From Amoebidium appalachense (lineage: Eukaryota; Ichthyosporea): DNA of 64,000 nt. Shown piece by piece: positions 49,733 through 63,980 of the stretch. The notes under the pieces were generated by a model, which was not told the origin of the DNA, ran no database searches, and worked only from the letters and a program-made list of their open reading frames with translations. Location of the stretch: positions 10,354,001 through 10,418,000 of the forward strand of contig CAVNZM010000004.1 in assembly GCA_963693365.1 (NCBI GenBank), given 5' to 3'. Within the stretch, counting starts at the first letter, position 1. Every line of letters begins with the position of its first letter. A program made the translations under genes and the position numbers.

Positions 49733-49796
49733 CTCACGATAAACCTGCTGTGTGTTTTATTTTTGCTCTAAGTCTCTATACACACAAGTCAGAAAC

Positions 49797-50653
49797 ATGG
49801 TTGAAGTTGACCAAAATGGCCATTCGGCCACGGACCAAACCCCGCTGATGGGAGAAAAGGGGAAGGAAACCCAGACACCTCAAAGCAGGTACGTTGTTTG
49901 CCTAGAGCTGTTGAAGCTAAGCGGCGAAGAAAGGGTTCGTGCAGGTGACTATAAAAAAGGACCATAGGTTTTATGGGTGGATGATGGAGCAGACGGCAGG
50001 GAGTCTGAAAGAGATTTGGGTGTAGAAGTGAGGGTTTGCAGGGAGTACGCTTGAAGGCCTTCTTGTACGTTCTTTCTGGCCTGTGCTAGTGTGCTTCCTT
50101 GCATTCGTGTGTGTGCGCATGTGCATATGTCCGTGCGTGTCCGTGACTCTGTTCTTGTGTATGCTTATGCGTGCTTGCACAAGTGTGTGCACGTGTGAGT
50201 GTGTGTGTGCACGTGTGTGCATTGGTCTCCGGATGAGAGGGGGCCAGTCGCACCCCTGTGTGCGTGCTACGCATTCACTTTTGTGTCTACCTTTTCGCAC
50301 TGTAATGGCGCACGGATGTCTGCACATTTCTCGGTGTGCTTGCATAAAGGCAAGTGCTCTGCTCTTTAGAAGCAGTTGTTCCACCCAGTTGCACTCTAGA
50401 TTTTAGACTATTGGTTGTTTGTACAGTCAGTTCTGCAGTAGGTGTTGGATCTTGGCAATGGTGTTAAAGCTCGACTGTTGAGGAACCAAATGGTGTTGGG
50501 AGGGTCAAATGGTTACCTGCACGCACCTAACACTTCTGCAACGGAGTTTTCATCCACCATACCGACCCCCCCCCCCCCCCCCCCCCCCGACCCCCCCCCT
50601 CGGTGACGGCTTCTGTGTGTGTGTGTGTATGTATGTGTGTGTGTGTGTGGTGA

Positions 50654-50708
<55 letters not shown>

Positions 50709-50956
50709 TGTGCGCGCGTGCTCGTGCCAAGGTGTCTGTGGGTGTGTTTTTATTTCTGGGGGGGAGAGGGGGGGGGGAGGGGGGGGGGGGAGGGAGGAAG
50801 AGGGAGGGGGGACATGGGAGACTGGGGGCTGGGGTACAGGTGAGCAGTGGCAAAAAGTTCTCGCGATCATAACATCAATGCTAAACACATGACCCCCCCC
50901 CTCCCCCCCCTCCCCTCCTCCCCCCCCACCTCCCTCGCCCCCTCCCCCCTCCCCCA

Positions 50957-51010
<54 letters not shown>

Positions 51011-51727
51011 CCCCCTTCAGTCGTTTATCAACCTGGTCAAGATAGCAATCGGCTCGGGCATCCTAACCCTGCCCTATGGTATGTGGCCCATGACCACTCA
51101 CTCCCCTGTACCCATCATACCATATCAAGCACACACACAAACACACACGTGCCTTTGGAAACTGTTTGTTTCTGCACTTCTTTTTTGTTTGTTCAATTTT
51201 TGTTGTGTGTAACCTTTCTTGCATTCATGACTCCGATCCCCCTCCTCCTCCCCCTCCCCCCTTCCCGCCCCCTCCCTTCTCTCTCTCTCTCCCCCCCCCC
51301 CCCCCCCCCCCCCCCCCCAGTTTTGCCTTCCCCTCCCCACCTCTTCGGTTGCTTATCCCACACACACGTTCCCGCAGCCCTGCGTGCTCTCACACCTCAT
51401 TGTTGTTCTTGGACAGCAAGGAATGCCCTCCCTCCCCCCCCCTCACCCCTCACCCCCCCCCCTCCCCCCCCCCCTCTTTTCCTGTCCTTTGCTCACACAA
51501 CACCTCCTTCTTACCCCATCTCATTCCTACACTCTGACACATGGATTTTGTGTTGCAGGTTTCAGCAAGGGTGGTGTGCTCTCAGGGGTGAGTCGTTGTT
51601 CCTGCTCCTTCCCCCCTCCGCTCCCCCCCCCCCCCCCCCCCACCTTCCCTCGGCGCGAATTCCTCATCCCTCCCCCACTCCCCCCCCCCCTCCCCTTGCC
51701 ACCCTCCCAGTGAAACGCGCGCACGCG

Positions 51728-51826
<99 letters not shown>

Positions 51827-52851
51827 ACACATACACACAAAACACCCACACTCGCACTCACACTCACACACTCTCTCCTTCTCTTACACACACACACACA
51901 CACACAACACACACACATACACGCGCGCGCACGCACACACACACGCACACCGTTGTGTGCTCTTCCAGGTTGCCCCCTACTTCTGCGATTACCTCTAATT
52001 GCTCCTTCCTTGGTTTCATTCCCCCCCCCCCCCCCCCCCCCCATCCCACACCACCACCACCACCACCACCACCACCCGCCCACCCACCCACTCACCCCCC
52101 TGCCTCCCCCGGGCCCCTGCGGAGCTTTTTCTTTACCGATCTCCCTTTCTCCCGACACAAGCACAAACTGTAGGCTTTTGTACCTTGTCAGCCCCCTTAA
52201 AGAACCATTCACAACCTCTTCCCAATTAAATGTAACATGATTTCATATGGCACATTTTAACACCGCCACCACCAGCACATTCACCCACACAATTTTTAAC
52301 CCTTTTCACACCCTCAGGTGGTTCTTCTAATCATTGTCGCCGGTTTTAATTTTATCTCCGTTTATTGGTTGGTTCGCAGTTTTAGCCGTGTTAGTCCCGA
52401 GGCAATCCGAAACACGAAATCTTCCTATTCGGCCGTGGGCTGGGAGGCAGCCGGAAAATGGGGGGTTTATTCGGTCGATATTGCTATTGTGGTGACGTCT
52501 GTCGGGGCTGCAATCACATATCTGATCTTCATCGAGAACACTATGTATGATGGTAAATGCCCCCCCCCCCCCCCCCCCCCCCCTCCCCCCTCCCCCCCCT
52601 CCCCCCCCCCTTCCCCCCCTTCCTCGAAGAGTGATGCACAAGCACCCGGGCACCTTCCCACAGGACAATACCAAACACCTTGCCCATCCCACTCATCCCA
52701 CAGCCTGTCTTCACACCTCTGATTAGTCCCTCCCCCCCTCCCCCCCCCCCCCAAAAAAAAAACACCAACACACCCACCCACCCACTCTTCCTCCCCCCGT
52801 CCCCCCCCCCCAACACACAACACACAACACACTCTCTGATCACCACATTAA

Positions 52852-52886
<35 letters not shown>

Positions 52887-53098
52887 TTTCTCCGGTGTCT
52901 TCCTGGGGCATTCGAGGGGTCCTGTACGCAGGAGTTTAGTTATCTCATCCATCTCTATAATTGTCGTGTACGCCACCGCACACAGTGTTGCATAAAGCAT
53001 ATTCTTAACGTTCGTAACATTCACCATCACCCAATCCCGTTGCTAAGCAACCCTTTCTGTCTCTTTCTCTCTCTCTCTCTCTCTGAACCCCTTCCCCT

Positions 53099-53137
<39 letters not shown>

Positions 53138-53364
53138 TCCCCCTCCTCCTCCCCCATCCCCCTCCCCCCCGCACACGCATACACGCACACACACCCTCCC
53201 CCTCATGCTTCGTCTCCTTCGAATTCTCCGTCCACCCCACCGATTTACGTTATCATGGCCAGCCACGGGACATGGTTATCCCCACTCAAGAGTCCCCCCT
53301 CTCCCCCCCCCCCCCCCCCCCTCCCCCAGCCACCACCATCACACACACGCAGAAACGCGCGCGT

Positions 53365-53450
<86 letters not shown>

Positions 53451-53507
53451 CACCCACACCCACCCACCCACACAACCATCTACCCACACATACACACACA
53501 CACACAG

Positions 53508-53543
<36 letters not shown>

Positions 53544-53747
53544 ACACACACACACAGTCACACAGGTGCTCAAACAGAGGGACTGGGTGCTTCTTGGGAT
53601 GATACCGTTGGTGTGTCTTGTGTGTTTGGACGATTTGTCCTTTCTCACGTGGGTGTCCATTGGCGGCATTGTGGCCCTGTTCGTGGGCTTTGCCTCCGTT
53701 TTTGGCTATGGTGAGTGTTCTGCCCCCTCCTTTCCTCCCCCTCTTCC

Positions 53748-53824
<77 letters not shown>

Positions 53825-54480
53825 TACACACACCACCATAACCACCACCACCTCCTCCCCGACCACCCCCTGCCCCCCCGCCCAGCCCCCACGTTCCCAT
53901 TTTTGCCTTGTTTATTCTGTCTTTCTCTCCCTCCCCCCCTCCCCCTCCCCCCCCCCCTCCCCCCCCCCCCCCCCCCCCCCCACGCTGCCGCCCCTCTCCC
54001 CTAACCCCCAACCCTCATTTTTCTTTCACCTTGCAGATGTGCATGTGAACAGATGCAGGAGCCTCCATAGTTCCTGTACACAAGGAAAGCGCTCACACAT
54101 ACACACACACACACACGAGCGTGCATGCATGAACACACACACACACACATGCACACGTACACATACACTAACACACATACGGGCACACACGCAAATACAC
54201 AAGCACCCATACACACGTGTTTTCCAGTCAGCCACACAGACGCTTACGCGCAGCAAACACCCATCTCCCCCCCCCCCCCCCCAAAAAAAAAAAAAAAAGA
54301 AAGAAAAAAAAGAAAAGAAAGAAGAGAAAAGAAAAGAGGGAAAGGTGTAATTTCGGATACCATAGTTGACTTGGGCCTGCCTGCTGTGCCTATGCTGCAT
54401 AGCCTGCCGTGTTCCTTTCGCACCACCTTGCTCTTTCTCATGTATCGCTGCAGTTCGTACCTGCTATGAACCAGCCTATT

Positions 54481-54517
<37 letters not shown>

Positions 54518-55801
54518 ACCTCCCTCTTCTGCAGCAACACCACCACCCCCCCCACCCCCCTCCCCCCCCCCCCCCCCCCCCCCTCACTCGTACACACACA
54601 CACACGCACGCTTCCACCCACCACTCCTAGAACCCACCCAGAACTTCAACTCCCTTCCCCCACCTCGCTGCATTTTGCACAATGTGATTCTTTTTGTATA
54701 TAACTTTTCCCTTCTGTACGGCGGTGTACATTGTTAGTTCTGTATCGCGCACTGATTCTGCCCCTCCTCCCTTCTCCCCCCCCCCCCCCCCCCACTCCCC
54801 TTCATTTCCTCTAATGCATACATCACCTCTCCCCCCTTCCCCCCCCCCCTTCCCCCCCCTTTCCCGCTGACACGCCCCCTACCTTTCTATGTGTAAGGTA
54901 CTCTTGTGTGTGTGTGCATGTCCTTTCTTTTGCAAATAATATCTTATCAGTTGTTCATTTCTATTACATACTGTGTACCTCGGTCTATCCCACTCCCCCA
55001 CCCTGTCCCACACCGTGTTTCTCCTCATGTTGTTACTTACCGTATTCAGAATTATAAACCCCCCCCCCCCTTCCCCCCCCCCCCCCCCCCCGGGTCCCCG
55101 CACCCTTCTGCGTGATATTGTCCCTTGTAAATGTCTTTGTACACTGTAGCACTTTCTAACCCCCCCCCCTCCCCTCCCTTCAGGGTTCTCTACGCAGCAT
55201 TTTGACATTGCCGTGAGCGACATGGTGATCCCTACGGGGGTACCCCAGCTGTTCTGTCTGATTGTCTTTGCCTACGCATACCCATGTGTGTTCTTCCCCA
55301 TCTATGAGCAGGTGTGTGGCCACATTAACTTTCTCCCTTTTCTTTTCTTTTCTTTTCTTTCTTTTCTTTTTCCTTATTCCTTTTTTTTTTTTTTTTTTTT
55401 TGGGGGGGGGGGGGGGGGGTCTTCTTCTTCTTCTTCTTCTCCTTCTTCTTTTTTGGAGGGGGGGGGGGGGGGGGGGCGCGGACGAGAGAGAAGGAGAAGG
55501 GGAGGACGGGGTGGGGGAGGGGGTGGCTGTAGGGTCCCTCCCCTCTCCTTCAACCCATTCATTTTCTGTTCTAACTAGCTTCTTTAATAGATGCGCAAGA
55601 AGAATGATGCCGAGTTCTTCAAAGTATTCGGCATGGCCCTTGCCGTAGTGGTGGCTGTGTTTGCCACTTTGGGTGCCGTGGCTATGGGCTGCTACAAGGA
55701 GGCCGGCATTAAGGAGGTGGGGTTCTTTTTTTTTTTTTTTTTTTTTTTTTTCCCCCAAGGAAATAGTGTGGTGTGCGTGCCTGCCGGAACTATAGAAGGC
55801 T

Positions 55802-55840
<39 letters not shown>

Positions 55841-56022
55841 GGGCAGGACAGGGGGGGAAGAGAGGGGGGAGGGGGGGGGGGGGGGGGATGGAGGGGAAGA
55901 TGGTTGTGATGGGTGTGGGGACGGTGGTGGTGGTGGTGGTGGTGGGGGTGGGGGGGAGGGGGGGAGAGGAAGGGAGGGAGGGAGGGAGGGAGGGAGGGGG
56001 CGAAAAGAGGAGGGGGGTGGGG

Positions 56023-56065
<43 letters not shown>

Positions 56066-56654
56066 GGAGGGGTGTGCAAAGTTGAAACGGGGAAGTTAAG
56101 GTGATGGTTATCATGCAAGGGGTCGGAAAAGATGACTGTTTTTCATTCATGTGTTGCATAATGTCAGGGATCAGCACTTTTCCCCACAAGGTTCCATAAG
56201 TTCCACTGATTTATCCTGTTTGACTAATTGATGATAATTGTGACTGTGCATCGTGGTGATGTTGGTGGTGGTATGTATGCGTGTGTGTAGGGGAGGGAGA
56301 GGGGGGGGGGGGGGGGGGGGGGATGTGGGGAGGGAGGGAGGGGGGGGGGGGGGGGGGGGGGGCAAGAAAAGACAGCGAAAAAATGAACGTGATACACTTG
56401 TAAGGGGACCCAAAAAGCAGGCAGTCGGGTGTGGTCGGCATCCAGTTAATGTGGGATAGTGAAGGTATTAGAGATGGATAGGAAAGGGAATATATCGGTG
56501 AATTGGAAAAGTGAAAGAGAAAAAAGAGATTCTATTCCGAGGATAGAGAAGAGGAAGGGGTGAGGCTAAAGATTTACTATGAGGATACTCTGACCAAGCA
56601 CACCAGAATAGATTTTGCTTATCATTTCCTGTTGTGTGCCCCCCCTCCCTCTCC

Positions 56655-56688
<34 letters not shown>

Positions 56689-57266
56689 CTCCGTCATCCC
56701 TATCTACCTGCCCACATGCCAACCGAAAGAAAAAAAAAGAAAGAAAGAGAAACAAACACGTAGCCCGAGATAGAAAGTACAATCAACAACCAATTAAGCA
56801 GATGTAATAATAGTGTTTGATGCCAAAATGGAAATATATAATAGTCATACCACAATGCACAATAAACGAGATAAAAAAATAAAATAATGCTTATACCCTT
56901 TAACCCGTTGCAGATCATCATCAACAACCTGCCCACCCAGTCCGTCTATGCCAACCTTGTGCGCTGTGCCCTGTCCATTGTCATTCTGCTCTCTTACCCC
57001 CTTGCCTTCTTCATCTTCAACCAGGTATTTGTCCCCCCCCCCACCCCCCCCCCCACCCCCCACCCCACACCACACACAGATCCACGCACACATGCACACC
57101 CTTCCTGTTTCCACCCCATGTTCTACCCTTTGAGCTAGTATGTACACAACCGTTTTCCTTATAGGTTCTTGCCTGCAAAGCGTCCCCGCCCCGGGGGGTG
57201 CTGTTTGTTACGTGCTGTTTGCTATGGCGTGCCCCCATTGTGCTCCATACCGCGTACCTCAATCAG

Positions 57267-57316
<50 letters not shown>

Positions 57317-57384
57317 TTCCTCCCTCCCCTCAAACCACCACCACCACCACCACCACCACCACCACCACCACCACCACCGGGGAG

Positions 57385-57425
<41 letters not shown>

Positions 57426-57623
57426 TGGAAAGGCACATCACGGCAGTCAATACAGGTGTCCTTACAGCAACCCGAGATGGTTCCATGCATACCACACTAA
57501 GTTCCATACATGGCACATTAAATCCCGTGCATTCCTCTGCAGATTGTTGGGCGATACAGCAAGCAGCTTGTGTCGAGTGAGCACGCCAAAAAGGCAATCG
57601 ACTACAGCTCAAGAATCGGTAAG

Positions 57624-57676
<53 letters not shown>

Positions 57677-57678
57677 CT

Positions 57679-57712
<34 letters not shown>

Positions 57713-58391
57713 ACCCCCCCCCCCCCCACCACCACCACCACCCAATAATGCATGTCTGTTCATTCCTCATTGATGGAGTGGCAGTAGCATTCCAAACCCC
57801 CATATTCTCATGCCGGGGATCAGTGCACGGTGGTTTCCATGTGCCGCACCCTTCGCCCTTACATATCTAACACTCGCCCACACACATACCGACGCTCCCC
57901 TCTCATTCCCCCCCCAGCGTACACATCTACACACCCACACACATGCTCACACCTACACACACAGAAAGGCACACACTTATACATGCGTGCGCGGCTACAC
58001 ACACATACACACACACACACACACACACAAACACAAAAATTCACACACACACACACAGACACACACACACACATCCCCCCCCATCCCCCCCAACCCCCCA
58101 CACACGCACACACACACGTGCACGGACATGTACGCAGGTGCCCTTCTCCTCAGTGGTGTCCTTGCCATTCTCTTCCCTAAGATGGCGGACGTCGTTTCCG
58201 TCCTTGGTGCTTTCAGCATCAACTATCTGTGTTTTGTGTTCCCCCCCTACGCATATCTCAAGATCTGCGGCCCGGAAATTAGCAAAACGGAGAGAACACT
58301 TGTGTCTCTGTTCTTCGTGCTTGCTTTCTTCATCATGGGTTATACGACATATTCGTCGATTGACACTCTGATAAGGCATATGAACGCATAA
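49797..58391 (+). CDS. Amino acid/auxin permease (AAAP, SLC36/38-like) transporter
   Basis: Multi-pass membrane amino-acid transporter; members work at the plasma membrane or at vacuoles and lysosomes, usually with H+ or Na+. Exons: 49797-49888, 51011-51078, 51559-51587, 52318-52552, 53558-53710, 55184-55311, 55591-55716, 56914-57024, 57543-57618, 58138-58391 (TAA). All phases agree, giving 423 residues. A short hydrophilic N-terminus (about 30 residues) precedes the first helix, [20 protein letters not shown], which carries the family's unwound GSG substrate motif. Further helices include [19 protein letters not shown], the exon-5 stretch around [59 protein letters not shown], and two in the last exon. 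Exon 3 is only 29 nt. Exon 5 has two nearby acceptors; the one at 53558 keeps frame and hydrophobicity. Substrate unknown. Confidence 0.85.
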
Positions 58392-58568
58392 GGCATATAA
58401 TTTTTTTTGACAGTCCATTTGATTGGTGCATATATCTCTGCACGCCAACATGAATGAGGCGGAGGGAGGGACGTTTAGGGCATGGTGAAAGGGAAGTGTG
58501 TGTGTGTGTGTGTGAAAGGTGCTGTTAAGCGGATGAAGAAGGCGGGGGTGGGTGTGTGTTGGGGGGGG

Positions 58569-58599
<31 letters not shown>

Positions 58600-59619
58600 C
58601 TCGGGTGCTAGACACGAGAGAGAGCGCAGTGTGTAAAAAGTCAGAAATGATGAGGGAAGGCTCAAGTTGGGGTGTGTGTGTGTGCGTAAGTGCACACACA
58701 CATCAACAACAACTTCAACGGTATGTGTTGATGTTTTATCACATTACCACACTACAGTAAGTCGTGTTAGCTGAAGGTGTTCGTCGTTTAAATTTTCTAT
58801 CATGGGGCAAAGGCCCGCATCGACCTATTTGTATATAATAAGCATGTGTGTGCCTTATACATGGGTACAATTGTATGGATACTTTTTAAGTGTTCTAGGA
58901 CAAGTATTGTAGTTGTTGGTTGCAAAGAAGCAATCTTCTTGTATAGAATCACGGCCATCTAGAAACACCATAGAATGCATATCTCGAAGCTTCACACACG
59001 CCGCAAAATATATTCGTCATTGCTGGTATTCCCTATTAAGGTGCCAATAGAGCACATTCTGCATATTTTTGGCTTGAGGTTACACGTGCACAGAGCCATG
59101 CGTACTCATGATGCACGTAATTACTGCTCTATTTCCCTCCTTACCCCCCTCACTCCCGAATCCTCCGTCCCTCCCTCCCTCCAGTAGCTACGTCCATCTT
59201 GGCCGGGGAAAGGAGAGGAGAAGGGGCATACATATACCGTCGGCCACCCGCCACTACGCTAAAGTAACAATATTACACCACGTACCGGTTCCCCTTTCGT
59301 AGCTACCTCCCTCAAGACAAAAACCTTGGCCGGAGGTAGGGGGAGAAGGGGGGGGGGGGGATGGGGGAGAGGGCGTGGGGATGTACGTTCAAGTATCGTG
59401 TTAACGTTTGCTGCCAAAGCAAATTAATAAGTTTGAATAGGACAACCATGTGTTTTAGATGGGTGAGCATGGCTTTTGGGGATGGACGTGAGCATACATA
59501 TGGTCACTGAGTTCGTATGATTGTGTCAACGGTTTGAGTGCGTGTGTTTCCACTGGCTGTGTGTGTGTGAATGTACGTGTATGTGTGTTTGTTGTGTGTG
59601 TGTGCGCGGGTGTTCTTTT

Positions 59620-59650
<31 letters not shown>

Positions 59651-61541
59651 CGCGCGCGTGCGTGCGTGCGTATATTTTGTGTGCGCGCGCTTGTGTGTGC
59701 GTGCGTGTATGTACGTGTGTGTGTGTATGTTTGTGTGTGTGTGTTTAACTTAGTGTTAGGCTGCCGCAGTTGTGTATGAGTGAACGTGTACACCGATGTG
59801 TACTGTGCTATTTGTGTGTGCTCGTGTACGTCCGGACCCATGTTCGTGTGCGCGGCGGTACCGTGGGGGAGTGGTACAGTAGTGACACCGTGACACAGTG
59901 CACGTGTGTGTATGCATCTGGCGGTATGCGTCCGTGAAGGAGTCGGGTTATTAAATCATCGGATAACGGCTGACAATATTTATCCGGACTGCGATGTGTG
60001 AGCATTGATCTTAGAACCGTGGGTTGCCTGTTGGCACGTGTTGGCTTTGTGAAATACCCTTATTCCCTAGGCCCGGACTACATAAATCCGGCTGCAACTG
60101 GAAAGATGGGCAGGAGGAGGGGGGGACGGGGGGGGGGGGGGGGGGGGGGGGGGGGAGGGGAGGGGGGGGGGACCGGGGGGGGGGGGGGGGAGGGGGGGAG
60201 GGGAGGGGGGGGAGGACAACCAAGGCAAAACTGACGAAAATCCGGGCCTCGCAGGTTTGAATAACACAAAGACACATAAAGCACTTCGCGCATTGATTTC
60301 CAAACTGCCTATGACGTTTTTGCCTCAGATTAAGCGGCAGGGGAGCTACATGGAAATCTTTTTCATGGCAGGCAGAAACAGCCGGGTCCAGCTAGGCTAA
60401 GGGAAAAACCATATGGAAAGCAATTTCCCAAACGGATGCGTGTTTTAGGACATACCGTTTTTTCCCCTTTTTTTGCAAATTTGAGTGTATAAGGCTTCAA
60501 CTGCTGCGCAAAGGCTCATAAACAAGGTGTTCTTAATTGCCTCGAGTAAACAGCGTAAACCCCCTTGGTCATATCCACCAAGGTGTGCAGTGTGAGAGGT
60601 CGTGTGAGCTTGTGCGAGCTCGCTTTTGGTTTGCTGTACATGGCTTGGTTACATACACGTGTAAACCCGTGCAGTTTTATGGTCAGGCGTGCCTTGCCTT
60701 GCGCCAGGCCAGCACAACTGCCAGCTAGCAGCTGCCATGGCCAGCAATGGCCCAGCTGGGCCAGCATTCGGAGAGCTTGGAAGATTTTCCCGCGCAATTT
60801 TCTGGACAGCCAATCAGTGCTCAGATCTGTTTTCATCAATGTTTACTTTTATTCACCCTACCATGTGGTTTGCTACACCTAAAAGTAGCGAGCAAACCAT
60901 AGTAAAAAGACGAAACATAGCCTGAATACCGTGTTCATTTCTTTGTGAACCAAATAGCTGCTATATATTTGCTATATATTCTTCGTGCTTGTGAATGCGC
61001 GCGCAGCCTTCTTCACATTGCAATGTAAGGAATCTCCATGTGACAAATCGTCTCAAAGAAGATTGGTCGGATACGTTACTTTAAAGCAACCATTGGCTGA
61101 GGGTCACGCTGAGTCATGACCGTCATGCATTTGTACATGTGCACAGCTTTACTCGCGTTTGCCAACCACACACACCACACTTTCTCGTTCGTTTTCTTCA
61201 GGGTCCTAGTCTTTTGTCTGCTTTCAGGCTGTGCACATTAGTTGTGCAACAAAAAAAAACACACAGGCTTTTTTTGGGGAGCTTTTTAGGCTTCCTGTTA
61301 AGGTGAGTGAAGCGCCATGAAAAACCCTAAAACCTCGCTGTCAATAGCCTCACCGTGGTCAAACGACCAGAATGCATGTACGATCTTTGCCACTTCATGC
61401 AGACAATAATAACTCTGTGGGCGAACCACTTGTGCTTATGTTAGACGTGCCACGGTTGTAGTAAACTCCACGCAATATTCTCTAACAGCCTTTCCCGTTT
61501 ATCTGCATCTGATTCATGTTTTTTGCATACAGACACAGAGA
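58392..61541. other. Spacer between transporter and importin genes
   Basis: Short (GT)n (58497-58514) and poly-G (about 58561-58599) follow the transporter stop. Unique DNA holds small G- and C-rich patches near 59350 and 59150. A (GT)n/(GC)n tract spans about 59565-59745. A G-rich tract spans about 60117-60212. DNA from 60230 to 61541 is unique, with CCAAT/ATTGG motifs and two TATATAT words near 60961 and 60974; it probably includes the importin promoter and 5'UTR. No open frame was persuasive. Confidence 0.5.
60810..61096. promoter_or_regulatory. CCAAT/ATTGG motifs upstream of the importin gene
   Basis: CCAATC near 60810, GATTGG at 61061 and ATTGG near 61092 lie 450-730 bases upstream of the importin start. 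Two TATATAT words fall between the first and second motif. The arrangement is similar to those before the carrier and CCCH genes, but no single TATA box can be assigned. Confidence 0.3.
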
Positions 61542-63799
61542 ATGAGCTGGGACCAGCTTGAGCAGACTCTGTTGAGTCTGAACGATGCAGACAACGACAG
61601 GCGCCACCAGGCGGAGGAGACCATCAAGCAGCTGCAGACCAACCCGGATATGGCCGTGGTGCTGCTGATACAAGTTCTGCGCCAGTCGGCAAACCCCCAG
61701 GTACGTTTTGCACTGGAGGGAGGGAGGGAACTACTACACGCCAAAGGGTGGTGGGGCTTGCAGTATGGCGAGGGAGGCATACAGTTTCCATATACTCCCT
61801 ATGTCTTAGCTGCGCGCACACACGCACGCACACATACACAACACACATACATTCACTCACTCTTCTCCAAGCTTGACACTTTCTGGTTCACCAACCCACA
61901 TACACTTGAACTTACACGCACACACACACACACACACACGTGCATACACTTGCAACACGTACACACACAAAGAAGACACAAGCCCACGGCCATACACTTG
62001 CTCACACGTACACAAGGGCAGGAATGTGCTGCCACAAGCAGTCGGATACCGTGTAGAACACGTGCATCCAGAATATACGGGTTACATACACACACTTATC
62101 TACAAAAGCTCTCTCTCCCTCCCTCCCCCCCTTCCTCCCCCCCCCCCCTCCCCACCCGCCTCCACACACACGCACAAAAAACAAGTCACGGGTGCCTGCA
62201 GCTGACGTGCTGATACATGCCAGGCAGACGCATGACACACACACACACACACACACACACTGTACACACTGTACACACCGTATAGACACCTAGATCTAAC
62301 ACAAGGCTGTTCTGTAAACACAGTGTGTCACACGCACAGGCAAGCACACTCCCGTACACACGTTAGCTCAGACACAGGCAACCCAAGTGCACACAGAAAC
62401 ACAAACACTATTTGATACTAGGTATGCATATACACGATGCAATACATACACACATGAACGAAATGGAGCGGGTGGGGGGGAAGGAGAGGCGCGCGGGGGG
62501 GGGGGGGGGGGAGGGGGTACTTGGTTTCGGATTCAAGGGCAGCATGCATACCACACAGTCATAACAAACGCAACACTCGTGTGTGTCAGGAGAAAAGAAA
62601 GCAACACGTTTTAACGGAATTCCCCAGGCCGCCCTCCCCAACCTCCCCCCGCCCACAAAACACCACACCGTTTCTCAACCCCATCTCACGCTGCCCGTTT
62701 CTTTTTGCAATTTTGCAGGCACGTGAGACGGCTGCCGTTCTGTTCCGTCGTGTTTGCTTCAACCTGGAGGAGCCCCTGTGGAAGAAGGCCTCATCGGTAC
62801 TGCTTCTCCCCAAACATACCCTCTATTCACACTCGTAGATCCATACATGCTTCCTTTCCCCCCCCCCCCCCCCCCCTCCCCCCTCTCTCTCTCCCTCTCT
62901 CTCTCTCCCTCCCCTCTCTCTCTCTCCCTCCCCCCCCCTCCCTCTCCCTCCCCCCCCCCCCCTCTCTCTCTCTCTCCCCCTCTCCCCCTCTCCCCCCGCT
63001 CCTTTCCCCAAACAATTCCCCCCACCGTTCTTCTTTCTCAGCCGGCTAGGTTTTGTGTTGCCTGGTAAGTTTTGAAATGGAGCTCTCGTCTCTGATCTGT
63101 CCGCCACAAGTTTTTATTTTTTTATTTTTAATGCTCCTCCTTTCCCCCCTCCCCCCCCTCCCCCCCCCCCCCCCCCCCTTTTCACCTCCGTCGTATATAC
63201 GCGGGCTAAGGGGTCGAAACTCAATCGCAATTGATGACTTGGGCCCTCCCTGAGGATGGGCTCTGCTTATGACGCATACTGTGCGCATGGCTGATGTTGC
63301 ACACTTGAATGTTTGCCTTTGCATGTGTCCTGCACCATGCTTCTCATCGTGTATGCGTACTTCGTACTGTGTTCCGCATTCAAACCCCCCCTGTCTTCTT
63401 TCAGAGGTGTCCTTTCAGGACAGACCACTGTGTGGAGACATCTTTACTTCCATGCAACCGGGCATGGTTGCTCTGTGTCGTGCATCTGTAAGCACATACG
63501 CGTTTTTCGCTGCACTGCATTAGTTTGCACACACATCTTCACCGTTCTGCTCACCTTGCTTGCATAAGCAACCCTGCTCGTCTTTGATCAAGACGGGTTG
63601 ACCCACCCAAGTTCAGTTGATGCTGCTGTCTGAGTTTCCACCTGAGCGTGCTGTCCAATATCTACCCCCCCCCCCCCCCCCCTCCCCCCCACGCGGCCCC
63701 CCTCACCCGTGGTCCACCTGAGCGTGCTGTCCAATATCTACCCCCCCCCCCCCTCCCCCCACGCGGCCCCCCTCACCTGTCCCATCATTACTCCGCATG

Positions 63800-63862
<63 letters not shown>

Positions 63863-63980
63863 CCTGTACGTGTGCAGTGCCGCACCGAGCTCCTGGGAGC
63901 CATGGAGGTCGAGACTGTGGACAAGGTGCGGAGAAAGATCTGCGATGCAGTCGTGGAGATTGCAAGGGGCACACTGAGGG
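61542..63980 (+). CDS. IPO5: Importin-5/Kap121-like karyopherin beta, first three exons (runs off the window)
   Basis: Nuclear import receptor that carries ribosomal proteins, histones and other cargo with Ran-GTP; a HEAT-repeat solenoid normally about 1,100 residues long. Exons 61542-61700, 62719-62796 and 63863-63980 join in phase 0 and end in phase 1 at a GTGCGT donor. The 118 residues match the N-terminal HEAT repeats: DRRHQAEETIKQLQ, the conserved RETAAVLFRR, then RTELLGAME and VRRKICDAVVEIAR, in the order seen in IPO5/Kap121. The start ATG follows a CATACAG that may be a 5'UTR acceptor. Exon 3 begins exactly where a (CA)n tract ends. Importin-4/Kap123 is the main alternative. Confidence 0.82.
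63207..63391 (+). repeat. Interspersed repeat, type B, in importin intron 2
   Basis: GGGTCGAAACTCAAT, TGAGGATGGGCTCTGCTTAT, TTGAATGTTTGCCTTTGCAT and GTGTTCCGCATTCAAA plus a short C-run reproduce the family order. About 170 bases later, at about 63555-63640, GCATAAGCAACCCTGCTCGT, normally upstream in the element, appears. This suggests a second partial copy or a rearranged one. Confidence 0.75.
63637..63780 (+). repeat. Two-copy tandem repeat, period 76, in importin intron 2
   Basis: TCCACCTGAGCGTGCTGTCC, then AATATCTA, a C-run and ACGCGGCCCCCCTCACC start at 63637 and again at 63713. The copies differ mainly in C-run length. A (CA)n tract and the exon-3 acceptor follow. Confidence 0.75.

Noticed and set aside
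52680-53714. 344-codon open frame overlapping transporter exon 5 in another frame
   Set aside because: It uses the second acceptor near 53565 in a frame that destroys the membrane helix. The acceptor at 53558 restores the expected phase and hydrophobic sequence.
54035-54080. Extra transporter exon after CTTGCAG at about 54035
   Set aside because: Exons 5 and 6 already join in matching phase and give continuous family-like sequence; the candidate contains an early stop.
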